Assembly (NCBI RefSeq): GCF_032854445.1
Contig: NW_027018079.1
Coordinates: 1 to 64,000 of the forward strand
Length of the DNA: 64,000 nt
Direction: 5' to 3'
Source: Liolophura sinensis
Lineage: Eukaryota; Mollusca; Polyplacophora; Chitonida; Chitonidae
Numbering within the stretch: position 1 is the stretch's first letter; every line of letters begins with the position of its first letter. A program made the translations under genes and the position numbers. Shown here piece after piece: positions 1 to 13,741 of the stretch. The notes beneath the pieces were generated by a model. The model searched no databases. It was given only the letters and a program-made list of their open reading frames with translations, and was not told the origin of the DNA.

Positions 1-3000
1 CAATTGAACACTGACCCACATCAATAAGGTGCCAAAAGATGCGCAATTGGGCCAGGTATCTCCAGCTGTTGAAAATTGCAAATTTCCTTGGTTTCCATGG
101 AGTAAGAGCCGTTGCTGGGCACGTTGATCTTGACATCAATGATTATTCATTTGTGGCTACAGCCAAAAGTATTGGTCGGAGAGCAACGCGGTTTGCACCA
201 TTCGATTTCTCGTCCAAAAATACGTCGGATTAGCCTCTTTCCAGCAGCATTGGAACAGTTTTTCCACTTTTGGATTTTTGCCTGGTATTTTTTCTAATTG
301 AAATCGGCTACATTAACTATGTACAATCGCGACTGTCATTACTATATTCAACTTTTCATTATAAGTTATGTGCCCTTCGGTAGCCCAGACGACGTCAAAT
401 CTTTGGGCCAAGCCCATTTAACTCACCCAGCAAATGTCTTACTTCTAAGTCGAAGACAAACTCAATGTCTTTATCTACATGTAGAAAAACCACACCATTT
501 GTATATAAAAAAACACAAGGTACATGATACAGTCTGCTGTAAAATAGTACAATTGAACACTGACCCACATCAATAAGGTGCCAAAAGATGCGCAATTGGG
601 CCAGGCATCTCCAGCTGTTGAAAAATTGCAAATTTCCTTGGTTTCCATGGAGTAAGAGCCGTTGCTGGGCACGTGATCTTGACATCAATGATTATTCATT
701 TGTGGCTACAGCCAAAAGTATTGGTCGGAGAGCAACGCGGTTTGCACCATTCGATTTCTCGTCAAAAAATACGTCGGATTAGCCTCTTACCAGCAGCATT
801 GGAACAGTTTTTTTCACTTTTGGATTTTTGCCTGGTCTTTTTGCGAATTGAAATCGGCTACATTAACTATGTACAATCGCGACTGGTCATTACTATATTC
901 AACATTTCATTATAAGTTATGTGCCCTTCGGTAGCCCAGACGACGTCAAATCTTTGGGCCAAGCCCATTTAACTCACCCAGCAGTTGTCTTACTTCTAAG
1001 TCGAAGACAAACTCAATGTCTTTATCTACATGTAGAAAAACCACACCATTTGTATATAAAAAAACACAAGGTACATGATACAGTCTGCTGTAAAATAGTA
1101 CAATTGAACACTGACCCACATCAATAAGGTGCCAAAAGATGCGCAATTGGGCCAGGCATCTCCAGCTGTTGAAAAATTGCAAATTTCCTTGGTTTCCATG
1201 GAGTAAGAGCCGTTGCTGGGCACGTGATCTTGACATCAATGATTATTCATTTGTGGCTACAGCCAAAAGTATTGGTCAGAGAGCAACGCGGTTTGCACCA
1301 TTCGATTTCTCGTCAAAAAATACGTCGGATTAGCCTCTTACCAGCAGCATTGGAACAGTTTTTCCACTTTTGGATTTTTACCTGTTCTTTTTGCTAATTG
1401 AAATCGGCTACATTAACTATGTACAATCGCGACTGGTCATTACTATATTCAACTTTTCATTATAAGTTATGTGCCCTTCGGTAGCCCAGACGACGTCAAA
1501 TCTTTGGGCCAAGCCCATTTAACTCACCCAGCAGTTGTCTTACTTCTAAGTCGAAGACAAACTCAATGTCTTTATCTACATGTAGAAAAACCACACCATT
1601 TGTATATAAAAAAACACAAGGTACATGATACAGTCTGCTGTAAAATAGTACAATTGAACACTGACCCACATCAATAAGGTGCCAAAAGATGCGCAATTGG
1701 GCCAGGCATCTCCAGCTGTTGAAAAATTGCAAATTTCCTTGGTTTCCATGGAGTAAGAGCGTTGCTGGGCACGTGATCTTGACATCAATGATTATTCATT
1801 TGTGGCTACAGCCAAAAGTATTGGTCAGAGAGCAACGAAAAGTATTGGTCAGAGAGCAACGCGGTTTGCACCATTCGATTTCTCGTCAAAAAATACGTCG
1901 GATTAGCCTCTTACCAGCAGCATTGGAACAGTTTTTCCACTTTGGATTTTTACCTGTTCTTTTTGCTAATTGAAATCGGCTACATTAACTATGTACAATC
2001 GCGGACTGAGTCATTACTATATTCAACTTTTCATTATAAGTTATGTGCCCTTCGGTAGCCCAGACGACGTCAAATCTTTGGGCCAAGCCCATTTAACTCA
2101 CCCAGCAAATGTCTTCCTTCTAAGTCGAAGACAAACTCAATGTCTTTATCTACATGTAGAAAAACCACACCATTTGTATATAAAAAAACACAAGGTACAT
2201 GATACAGTCTGCTGTAAAAAGTACAATTGAACACTGACCCACATCAATAAGGTGCAAAAGATGCGCAATTGGGCCAGGCATCTCAGCTGTTGAAAAATTG
2301 CAAATTTCCTTGGTTTCCATGGAGTAAGAGCCGTTGCTGGCACGTGATCTTGACATCAATGATTATTCATTGTAGCTACAGCCAAAAGTATTGGTCGGAA
2401 AGCAACGCGGTTTGCACCATTCGATTTCTCGTCAAAAATACGTCGGATTAGCCTCTTACCAGCAGCATTGGAACAGTTTTTCCACTTTTGGATTTTTGCC
2501 TGGTCTTTTTGCGAATTGAAATCGGCTACATTTACTATGTACAATCGCGACTGGTCATTACTATATTCAACTTTTCATTATAAGTTATGTGCCCTTCGGT
2601 AGCCCAGACGACGTCAAATCTTTGGGCCAAGCCCATTAACTCACCCAGGAAATGTCTTACTTCTAAGTCCAAGACAAACTCAATGTCTTTATCTACATGT
2701 AGAAAAACCACACCATTTGTATATAAAAAAAAACACAAGGTACTTGATACAGTCCGCTGTAAAAAGTACAATTGACACTGACCCACATCAATAAGGTGCC
2801 AAAAGATGCGCAATTGGGCCAGGCATCTCCAGCTGTTGAAAAAATTGCAAATTTCCTTGGTTTCCATGGAGTAAGAGCCGTTGCTGGGCACGTGATCTTG
2901 ACATCAATGATTATTCATTTGTGGCTACAGCCAAAAGTATTGGTCGGAGAGCAACGCGGTTTGCACCATTCGATTTCTCGTCAAAAAATACGTCGGATTA

Positions 3001-6000
3001 GCCTCTTACCAGCAGCATTGAACAGTTTTTCTACTTTTGGATTTTTGCCTGGTCTTTTTGCGAATTGAAATCGGCTACATTTACTATGTACAATCGCGAC
3101 TGGTCATTATTATGTTGAACTTTTGATTGTAAGTTATGTGCCCTTCGGTAGCCCAGACGACGTCAAATCTTTGGGCCAAGCCCATTTAACTCACCCAGCA
3201 AATGTCTTACTTCTAAGTCGAAGACAATCTCAATGTCTTTAACTACATGTAGAAAAACCACACCATTTGTATATAAAAATAACACAAGGTACTTGATACA
3301 GTCCGCTGTAAAAAGTACAATTGAACACTGACCCACATCAATAAGGTGCCAAAAGATGCGCAATTGGGCCAGGCATCTCCAGCTGTTGAAAAATTGCAAA
3401 TTTCCTTGGTTTCCATGGAGTAAGAGCCGTTGCTGGGCACGTGATCTTGACATCAATGATTATTCATTTGTGGCTACAGCCAAAAGTATTAGTCAGAGAG
3501 CAACGCGGTTTGCACCATTCGATTTCTCGTCAAAAATACGTCGGATTAGCCTCTTACCAGCAGCATTGGAACAGTTTTTTCCACTTTTGACTTTTGCCTG
3601 GTCTTTTTGCTAATTGAAATCGGCTACATTAACTATGTACAATCGCGACTGGTCATTACTATATTCAACTTTTCATTATAAGTTATGTGCCCTTCGGTAG
3701 CCCAGACGACGTCAAATCTTTGGGCCAAGCCCATTTAACTCACCCAGCAAATGTCTTACTTCTAAGTCGAAGACAAACTCAATGTCTTTATCTACTTGTA
3801 GAAAAACCACACCATTTGTATATAAAAAAAACACAAGGTACTTGATACAGTCCGCTGTAAAAAGTACAATTGAACACTGACCCACATCAATAAGGTGCCA
3901 AAAGATGCGCAATTGGGCCAGGCATCTCCAGCTGTTGAAAATTTGCAAATTTCCTTGCTTTCCATGGAGTAAGAGCCGTTGCTGGGCACGTGATCTTGAC
4001 ATCAATGATTATTCATTTGTGGCTACAGCCAAAAGAATTGGTCGGAGAGCAACGCGGTTTGCACCATTCGATTTCTGGTTAAAAATACGTCGGATTAGCC
4101 TCTTACCAGCAGCATTGGAACAGTTTTTCCACTTTGGATTTTTGCCTGGTATTTTTTCTAATTGAAATCGGCTACATTAACTATGTACAATCGCGACTGG
4201 TCATTACTATATTCAACTTTTCATTATAAGTTATGTGCCCTTCGGTAGCCTAGACGACGTCAAATCTTTGGCCAAGCCCATTTAACGCACCCAGCAAATG
4301 TCTTACTTCTAAGTCGAAGACAAACTCAATGTCTTTATCTACATGTAGAAAAACCACACCATTTGTATATAAAAAACCACAAGGTACATGATACAGTCTG
4401 CAGTAAAAAAAGTACAATTGAACACTGACCCACATCAATAAGGTGCCAAAGATGCGCAATTGGGCCAGGCATCTCCAGCTGTTGAAAAATTGCAAATTTC
4501 CTGGTTTCCATGGAGTAAGAGCCGTTGCTGGGCACGTGATCTTGACATCAATGATTATTCATTTGTGGCTACAGCCAAAAGTATTGGTCGGAGAGCAACG
4601 CGGTTTGCACCATTGGATTTCTCGTCCAAAATACGTCGGATTAGCCTCTTACCAGCAGCATTGGAACAGTTTTTTTTCACTTTTGGATTTTTGCCTGGTC
4701 TTTTTGCTAATTGAAATCGGCTACATTAACTATGTACAGTCGCGACTGGTCATTACTATATTCAACATTTCTTATAAGTTATGTGCCCTTCGGTAGCCCA
4801 GACGACGTCAAATCTTTGGGCCAAGCCCATTTAACTCACCCAGCAGTTGTCTTACTTCTAAGTCGAAGACAAACTCAATGTCTTTATCTACATGTAGAAA
4901 AACCACACCATTTGTATATAAAAAAAAACACAAGGTACATGATACAGTCCGCTGTAAAAAGTACAATTGAACACTGACCCACATCAATAAGGTGCAAAAG
5001 ATGCGCAATTGGGCCAGGCATCTGCAAGCTGTTGAAAAATTGCAAATTTCTTTGGTTTCCATGGAGTAAGAGCCGTTGCTGGGCACGTGATCTTGACATC
5101 AATGATTATTCATTTGTGGCTACAGCCAAAAGTATTGGTCAGAGAGCAACGCGGTTTGCACCATTCGATTTCTCGTCAAAAAATACGTCGATTAGCCTCT
5201 TACCAGCAGCATTGGAACAGTTTTATCACTTTTGGATTTTTACCTGGTCTTTTTGCTAATTGAATCGGCTACATTAACTATGTACAATCGCGACTGGTCA
5301 TTGCTATATTCAACTTTTCATTATAAGTTATGTGCCCTTCGGTAGCCCAGACGAGCGTCAAATCTTTGGGCCAAGCCCATTTAACTCACCCAGCAAATGT
5401 CTTCCTTCTAAGTCGAAGACAAACTCAATGTCTTTATCTACATGTAGAAAAACCACACCATTTGTATATAAAAAAAACACAAGGTACATGATACAGTCTG
5501 CTGTAAAAAGTACAATTGAACACTGACCCACATCAATAAGGTGCCAAAAGATGCGCAATTGGGCCAGCATCTCCAGCTGTTGAAAAATTGCAAATTTCCT
5601 TGGTTTCCATGTAGTAAGAGCCGTTGCTGGCACGTGATCTTGACATCAATGATTATTCATTTGTGTCTACAGCCAAAAGTATTGTCGGAGAGCAACGCGG
5701 TTTGCACCATTGGATTTCTGGTCAAAAAAATAAGTCGGATTAGCCTCTACCAGCAGCATTGGAACAGTTTTTCCACTTTTGGATTTTTGCTGGTCTTTTT
5801 GCTAATTGAAATCGGCTACATTAACTATGTACAAATCGCGACTGGTCATTACTATATTCAACTTTTCATTATAAGTTATGTGCCCTTCGGTAGCCCAGAC
5901 GACGTCAAATCTTTGGGCCAAGCCCATTTAACTCACCCAGCAAATGTCTTACTTCTAAGTCGAAGACAAGCTCAATGTCTTTATCTACATGTAGAAAAAC

Positions 6001-6602
6001 CACACCATTTGTATATAAAAAACACAAGGTACTTGATACAGTCCGCTGTAAAAGTACAATTGAACACTGACCCACATCAATAAGGTGCCAAAGATGCGCA
6101 ATTGGCCAGGCATCTCCAGCTGTTGAAAAATTGCAAATTTCCTGGTTTCCATGGAGTAAGAGCCGTTGCTGGGCACGTGATCTTGACATCAATGATTATT
6201 CATTTGTGGCTACAGCCAAAAGTATTAGTCAGAGAGCAACGCGGTTTGCACCATTCGATTTCTCGTCAAAAAATACGTCGGATTAGCCTCTTACAGCAGC
6301 ATTGGAACAGTTTTTCCACATTTGGACTTTTGCCTGGTCTTTTTGCTAATTGAAATCGGCTACATTAACTATGTACAATCGCGACTGGTCATTACTATAT
6401 TCAACTTTTCATTATAAGTTATGTGCCCTTCGGTAGCCCAGACGACGTCAAATCTTTAGGCCAAGCCCATTTAACTCACCCAGCAAATGTCTTCCTTCTA
6501 AGTCGAAGACAAACTCAATGTCTTTATCTACATGTAGAAAAACCACACCATTTGTATATAAAAAAAACACAAGGTACATGATACAGTCTGCTGTAAAAAG
6601 TA
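1..6602. repeat. Zone A: indel-rich units 1-12
   Basis: Unit starts: 1, 550, 1101, 1651, 2224, 2769, 3318, 3867, 4415, 4964, 5513, 6057. Lengths run from 544 to 573 bp, against 549-551 bp for most later units. The differences are mainly single-base gains or losses, often in short homopolymers: CACGTTGATC in unit 1, AGAGCGTTGC near 1760, GTGCAAAAG near 2255 and 4995, GCTGGCACG near 2336 and 5626, TTTCCTGGTTTCC near 4500 and 6140, and TTTGGCCAAG near 4268. Substitutions also occur. The units belong to the same subfamilies as zone B: the tail of the unit at 3867 shares three rare variants with that of the unit at 8790. The zone may be a decayed array edge, a poorly polished assembly interval, or both. 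Confidence 0.85.
1814..1861. repeat. 24-bp perfect tandem duplication inside one unit
   Basis: Bases 1814-1837 are repeated exactly at 1838-1861. The duplicated block begins AAAAGTATTGGTCAGAG and ends CAACG. It is found only in the unit starting at 1651 and explains most of that unit's extra length. It adds a multiple of three but lies in no credible coding frame. Replication slippage is a plausible origin. Confidence 0.95.
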
Positions 6603-8251
6603 CAATTGAACACTGACCCACATCAATAAGGTGCCAAAAGATGCGCAATTGGGCCAGGCATCTCCAGCTGTTGAAAAGTTGCAAATTTCCTTGGTTTCCA
6701 TGTAGTAAGAGCCGTTGCTGGGCACGTGATCTTGACATCAATGATTATTCATTTGTGTCTACAGCCAAAAGTATTGGTCGGAGAGCAACGCGGTTTGCAC
6801 CATTGGATTTCTGGTCAAAAAATAAGTCGGATTAGCCTCTTACCAGCAGCATTGGACAGTTTTTCCACTTTTGGATTCTTGCCTGGTCTTTTTGCTAATT
6901 GAAATCGGCTACATTAACTATGTACAATCGCGACTGGTCATTACTATATTCAACTTTTCATTATAAGTTATGTGCCCTTCGGTAGCCCAGACGACGTCAA
7001 ATCTTTGGGCCAAGCCCATTTAACTCACCCAGCAAATGTCTTCCTTCTAAGTCGAAGACAAACTCAATGTCTTTATCTACATGTAGAAAAACCACACCAT
7101 TTGTATATAAAAAAAACACAAGGTACATGATACAGTCTGCTGTAAAAAGTACAATTGAACACTGACCCACATCAATAAGGTGCCAAAAGATGCGCAATTG
7201 GGCCAGGCATCTCCAGCTGTTGAAAAATTGCAAATTTCCTTGGTTTCCATGTAGTAAGAGCCGTTGCTGGGCACGTGATCTTGACATCAATGATTATTCA
7301 TTTGTGGCTACAGCCAAAAGTATTGGTCGGAGAGCAACGCGGTTTGCACCATTGGATTTCTCGTCCAAAAATACGTCGGATTAGCCTCTTACCAGCAGCA
7401 TTGGAACAGTTTTTCCACTTTTGGATTTTTGCCTGGTCTTTTTGCGAATTGAAATCGACTACATTAACTATGTACAATCGCGACTGGTCATTACTATATT
7501 CAACTTTTCATTATAAGTTATGTGCCCTTCGGTAGCCCAGACGACGTCAAATCTTTGGGCCAAGCCCATTTAACTCACCCAGCAAATGTCTTACTTCTAA
7601 GTCGAAGACAAACTCAATGTCTTTATCTACATGTAGAAAAACCACACCATTTGTATATAAAAAAAACACAAGGTACTTGATACAGTCCGCTGTAAAAAGT
7701 ACAATTGAACACTGACCCACATCAATAAGGTGCCAAAAGATGCGCAATTGGGCCAGGCATCTCCAGCTGTTGAAAAATTGCAAATTTCCTTGGTTTCCAT
7801 GGAGTAAGAGCCGTTGCTGGGCACGTGATCTTGACATCAATGATTATTCATTTGTGGCTACAGCCAAAAGTATTGGTCGGAGAGCAACGCGGTTTGCATC
7901 ATTCGATTTCTCGTCAAAAAATACGTCGGATTAGCCTCTTACCAGCAGCATTGGAACAGTTTTTCTACTTTTGGATTTTTGCCTGGTCTTTTTGCGAATT
8001 GAAATCGGCTACATTTACTATGTACAATCGCGACTGGTCATTATTATGTTGAACTTTTCATTGTAAGTTATGTGCCCTTCGGTAGCCCAGACGACGTCAA
8101 ATCTTTGGGCCAAGCCCATTTAACTCACCCAGCAAATGTCTTACTTCTAAGTCGAAGACAATCTCAATGTCTTTAACTACATGTAGAAAAACCACACCAT
8201 TTGTATATAAAAAAAACACAAGGTACTTGATACAGTCCGCTGTAAAAAGTA

Positions 8252-8789
8252 CAATTGAACACTGACCCACATCAATAAGGTGCCAAAAGATGTGCAATGG
8301 GGCCAGGCATCTCCAGCTGTTGAAAAATTGCAAATTTCCTTGTTTTCAATGGAGTAGGAGCCGTTGCTGGGCACGTCATCTTGACATCAATGATTATTCA
8401 TTTGTGGCTACAGCCAAAAGTATTGGTCGGAGAGCAACGCGGTTTGCACCATTCGATTTCTCGTCAAAAAAGCCTCTTACCAGCAGCATTGGAACAGTTT
8501 TTCTACTTTTGGATTTTTGCCTGGTCTTTTTCCGAATTGAAATCGGCTACATTTACTATGTACAATCGCGACTGGTCATTACTATATTCAACTTTTCATT
8601 ATAAGTTATGTGCCCTTCGGTAGCCCAGACGACGTCAAATCTTTGGGCCAAGCCCATTTAACTCACCCAGCAAATGTCTTACTTCTAAGTCGAAGACAAA
8701 CTCAATGTCTTTATCTACATGTAGAAAAACCACACCATTTGTATATAAAAAAAACACAAGGTACTTGATACAGTCCGCTGTAAAAAGTA
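8252..8789. repeat. Short (538-bp) unit with a 12-bp deletion
   Basis: This is the shortest unit in the window. The sequence reads CTCGTCAAAAAAGCCTC across 8460-8476, lacking the 12 bases TACGTCGGATTA that other units have between the A-run and GCCTC. The unit also carries ATGTGCAATGGGG, TTTTCAATGGAGTAGG and CACGTCATC, and combines beta-type CATTTACT with alpha-type ACTATATTC, so it looks mosaic. Confidence 0.92.
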
Positions 8790-10440
8790 CAATTGAACAC
8801 TGACCCACATCAATAAGGTGCCAAAAGATGCGCAATTGGGCCAGGCATCTCCAGCTGTTGAAAATTTGCAAATTTCCTTGGTTTCCATGGAGTAAGAGCC
8901 GTTGCTGGGCACGTGATCTTGACATCAATGATTATTCATTTGTGGCTACAGCCAAAAGTATTGGTCGGAGAGCAACGCGGTTTGCACCATTCGATTTCTC
9001 GTCAAAAAATACGTCGGATTAGTCTCTTACCAGCAGCATTGGAACAGTTTTTCCACTTTTGGATTTTTGCCTGGTATTTTTTCTAATTGAAATCGGCTAC
9101 ATTAACTATGTACAATCGCGACTGGTCATTACTATATTCAACTTTTCATTATAAGTTATGTGCCCTTCGGTAGCCTAGACGACGTCAAATCTTTGGGCCA
9201 AGCCCATTTAACGCACCCAGCAAATGTCTTACTTCTAAGTCGAAGACAAACTCAATGTCTTTATCTACATGTAGAAAAACCACACCATTTGTATATAAAA
9301 AACCACAAGGTACATGATACAGTCTGCAGTAAAAAAAGTACAATTGAACACTGACCCACATCAATAAGGTGCCAAAAGATGCGCAATTGGGCCAGGCATC
9401 TCCAGCTGTTGAAAAATTGCAAATTTCCTTGGTTTCCATGGAGTAAGAGACGTTGCTGGGCACGTGATCTTGACATCAATGATTATTCATTTGTGGCTAC
9501 AGCCAAAAGTCTTGGTCGGAGAGCAACGCGGTTTGCACCATTCGATTTCTCGTCCAAAAATACGTCGGATTAGCCTCTTACCAGCAGCATTGGAACAGTT
9601 TTTCCACTTTTGGATTTTTGCCTGGTATTTTTTCTAATTGAAATCGGCTACATTTACTATGTACAATCGCGACTGGTCATTACTATATTCAACTTTTCAT
9701 TATAAGTTATGTGCCCTTCGGTAGCCCAGACGACGTCAAATCTTTGGGCCAAGCCCATTTAACTCACCCAGCAAATGTCTTACTTCTAAGTCGAAGACAA
9801 TCTCAATGTCTTTATCTACATGTAGAAAAACCACACCATTTGTATATAAAAATAACACAAGGTACTTGATACAGTCCGCTGTAAAAAGTACAATTAAACA
9901 CTGACCCACATCAATAAGGTGCCAAAAGATGCGCAATTGGGCCAGGCATCTCCAGCTGTTGAAAAATTGCAAATTTCCTTGGTTTCCATGGAGTAAGAGC
10001 CGTTGCTGGGCACGTGATCTTGACATCAATGATTATTCATTTGTGGCTACAGCCAAAAGTATTAGTCAGAGAGCAACGCGGTTTGCACCATTCGATTTCT
10101 CGTCAAAAAATACGTCGGATTAGCCTCTTACCAGCAGCATTGGAACAGTTTTTCCACTTTTGGACTTTTGCCTGGTCTTTTTGCTAATTGAAATCGGCTA
10201 CATTAACTATGTACAATCGCGACTGGTCATTACTATATTCAACTTTTCATTATAAGTTATGTGCCCTTCGGTAGCCCAGACGACGTCAAATCTTTGGGCC
10301 AAGCCCATTTAACTCACCCAGCAAATGTCTTACTTCTAAGTCGAAGACAAACTCAATGTCTTTATCTACATGTAGAAAAACCACACCATTTGTATATAAA
10401 AAAAACACAAGGTACTTGATACAGTCCGCTGTAAAAAGTA

Positions 10441-12640
10441 CAATTGAACACTGACCCACATCAATAAGGTGCCAAAAGATGCGCAATTGGGCCAGGCATC
10501 TCCAGCTGTTGAAAATTTGCAAATTTCCTTGGTTTCCATGGAGTAAGAGCCGTTGCTGGGCACGTGATCTTGACATCAATGATTATTCATTTGTGGCTAC
10601 AGCCAAAAGTATTGGTCGGAGAGCAACGCGGTTTGCACCATTGGATTTCTCGTCAAAAATTACGTCGGATTAGCCTCTTACCAGCAGCATTGGAACAGTT
10701 TTTCTACTTTTGGATTTTTGCCTGGTCTTTTTGCGAATTGAAATCGGCTACATTTACTATGTACAATCGCGACTGGTCATTATTATGTTCAACTTTTCAT
10801 TATAAGTTATGTGCCCTTCGGTAGCCCAGACGACGTCAAATCTTTGGGCCAAGCCCATTTAACTCACCCAGCAAATGTCTTACTTCTAAGTCGAAGACAA
10901 TCTCAATGTCTTTATCTACATGTAGAAAAACCACACCATTTGTATATAAAAAAAACACAAGGTACTTGATACAGTCCGCTGTAAAAAGTACAATTGAACA
11001 CTGACCCACATCAATAAGGTGCCAAAAGATGCGCAATTGGGCCAGGCATCTCCAGCTGTTGAAAAATTGCAAATTTCCTTGGTTTCCATGGAGTAAGAGC
11101 CGTTGCTTGACACGTGATCTTGACATCAATGATTATTCATTTGTGGCTACAGCCAAAAGTATTGGTCGCAGAGCAACGCGGTTTGCACCATTGGATTTCT
11201 CGTCAAAAAATACGTCGGATTAGCCTCTTACCAGCAGCATTGGAACAGTTTTTCCACTTTTGGACTTTTGCCTGGTCTTTTTGCTAATTGAAATCGGCTA
11301 CATTAACTATGTACAATCGCGACTGGTCATTACTATATTCAACTTTTCATTATAAGTTATGTGCCCTTCGGTAGCCCAGACGACGTCAAATCTTTGGGCC
11401 AAGCCCATTTAACTCACCCAGCAAATGTCTTACTTCTAAGTCGAAGACAAACTCAATGTCTTTATCTACATGTAGAAAAACCACACCATTTGTATATAAA
11501 AAAAACACAAGGTACTTGATACAGTCCGCTGTAAAAAGTACAATTGAACAATGACCCACATCAATAAGGTGCCAAAAGATGCGCAATTGGGCCAGGCATC
11601 TCCAGCTGTTGAAAATTTGCAAATTTCCTTGGTTTCCATGGAGTAAGAGCCGTTGCTGGGCACGTGATCTTGACATCAATGATTATTCATTTGTGGCTAC
11701 AGCCAAAAGTATTGGTCGGAGAGCAACGCGGTTTGCACCATTGGATTTCTCGTCAAAAAATACGTCGGATTAGCCTCTTACCAGCAGCATTGGAACAGTT
11801 TTTCTACTTTTGGATTTTTGCCTGGTCTTTTTGCGAATTGAAATCGGCTACATTTACTATGTACAATCGCGACTGGTCATTATTATGTTCAACTTTTCAT
11901 TATAAGTTATGTGCCCTTCGGTAGCCCAGACGACGTCAAATCTTTGGGCCAAGCCCATTTAACTCACCCAGCAAATGTCTTACTTCTAAGTCGAAGACAA
12001 TCTCAATGTCTTTATCTACATGTAGAAAAACCACACCATTTGTATATAAAAAAAACACAAGGTACTTGATACAGTCCGCTGTAAAAAGTACAATTGAACA
12101 CTGACCCACATCAATAAGGTGCCAAAAGATGCGCAATTGGGCCAGGCATCTCCAGCTGTTGAAAAATTGCAAATTTCCTTGGTTTCCATGGAGTAAGAGC
12201 CGTTGCTGGGCACGTGATCTTGACATCAATGATTATTCATTTGTGGCTACAGCCAAAAGTATTGGTCGCAGAGCAACGCGGTTTGCACCATTGGATTTCT
12301 CGTCAAAAAATACGTCGGATTAGCCTCTTACCAGCAGCATTGGAACAGTTTTTCTACTTTTGGATTTTTGCCTGGTCTTTTTGCGAATTGAAATCGGCTA
12401 CATTTACTATGTACAATTGCGACTGGTCATTATTATGTTCAACTTTTCATTATAAGTTATGTGCCCTTCGGTAGCCCAGACGACGTCAAATCTTTGGGCC
12501 AAGCCCATTTAACTCACCCAGCAAATGTCTTACTTCTAAGTCGAAGACAATCTCAATGTCTTTATCTACATGTAGAAAAACCACACCATTTGTATATAAA
12601 AAAAACACAAGGTACTTGATACAGTCCGCTGTAAAAAGTA
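10441..12640. repeat. 1,100-bp dimeric higher-order repeat, two copies
   Basis: The units at 10441 and 11541 are close copies exactly 1,100 bp apart: both have GTTGAAAATTTGC, ACCATTGGAT, beta-type CATTTACT ... TTATGTTC and AATCTCAATG. The units at 10991 and 12091 share GGTCGCAGAG and ACCATTGGAT in their first halves. In the second half the unit at 10991 is alpha type, with GGACTTTTGCC as in the unit at 9891, while the unit at 12091 is beta type. The dimer is therefore partly overwritten. Confidence 0.8.
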
Positions 12641-13741
12641 CAATTGAACACTGACCCACATCAATAAGGTGCCAAAAGATGCGCAATTGGGCCAGGCATC
12701 TCCAGCTGTTGAAAAATTGCAAATTTCCTTGGTTTCCATGGAGTAAGAGCCGTTGCTGGGCACGTCATCTTGACATCAATGATTATTCATTTGTGGCTAC
12801 AGCCAAAAGTATTGGTCGGAGAGCAACGCGGTTTGCACCTTTCGATTTCTCGTCAAAAAATACGTCGGATTAGCCTCTTACCAGCAGCATTGGAACAGTT
12901 TTTCCATTTTTGGATTTTTGCCTGGTCTTTTTGCTAATTGAAATCGGCTACATTAACTATGTACAATCGCGACTGGTCATTACTATATTCAACTTTTCAT
13001 TATAAGTTATGTGCCCTTCGGTAGCCCAGACGACGTCAAGTCTTTGGGCCAAGCCCATTTAACTCACCCAGCAAATGTCTTACTTCTAAGTCGAAGACAA
13101 ACTCAATGTCTTTATCTACATGTAGAAAAACCACACCATTTGTATATAAAAAAAACACAAGGTACTTGATACAGTCCGCTGTAAAAAGTACAATTGAACA
13201 CTGACCCACATCAATAAGGTGCAAAAAGATGCGCAATTGGGCCAGGCATCTCCAGCTGTTGAAAAATTGCAAATTTCCTTGGTTTCCATGGAGTAAGAGC
13301 CGTTGCTGGGCACGTGATCTTGACATCAATGATTATTCATTTGTGGCTACAGCCAAAAGTATTGGTCGGAGAGCAACGCGGTTTGCACCATTCGATTTCT
13401 CGTCAAAAAATACGTCGGATTAGCCTCTTACCAGCAGCATTGGAACAGTTTTTCTACTTTTGGATTTTTGCCTGGTCTTTTTGCAAATTGAAATCGGCTA
13501 CATTTACTATGTACAATCGCGACTGGTCATTATTATGTTCAACTTTTCATTATAAGTTATGTGCCCTTCGGTAGCCCAGACGACGTCAAATCTTTGGGCC
13601 AAGCCCATTTAACTCACCCAGCAAATGTCTTACTTCTAAGTCGAAGACAATCTCAATGTCTTTATCTACATGTAGAAAAACCACACCATTTGTATATAAA
13701 AAACCACATGGTACATGATACAGTCTGCTGTAAAAAAAGTA
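12641..13741. repeat. Unit pair recurring at 21994 and 27494
   Basis: The first unit has ACCTTTCGATTTC, TTTTTCCATTTTTGG and GTCAAGTCTTTGG. The second is beta type with TTTTTGCAAATTG. The same ordered pair starts at 21994 and 27494. The copy at 27494 has CACGTGATC where the other two have CACGTCATC, which suggests later conversion of that part. This copy also has GTGCAAAAAGATG near 13220. Confidence 0.82.

Noticed and set aside
5541-6083. A 180-codon open frame on the plus strand
   Set aside because: It exists only because several single-base indels in zone A join different frames. The same DNA in other units is broken by stops.
7547-7840. A recurring 97-codon open frame on the minus strand, and recurring 61-92-codon frames on both strands, one set per unit
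   Set aside because: They recur because the DNA recurs. The unit is about 550 bp, not a multiple of three, so no frame continues. Variants cause frameshifts and amino-acid changes freely. No domain, signal peptide pattern or codon-level conservation is seen.
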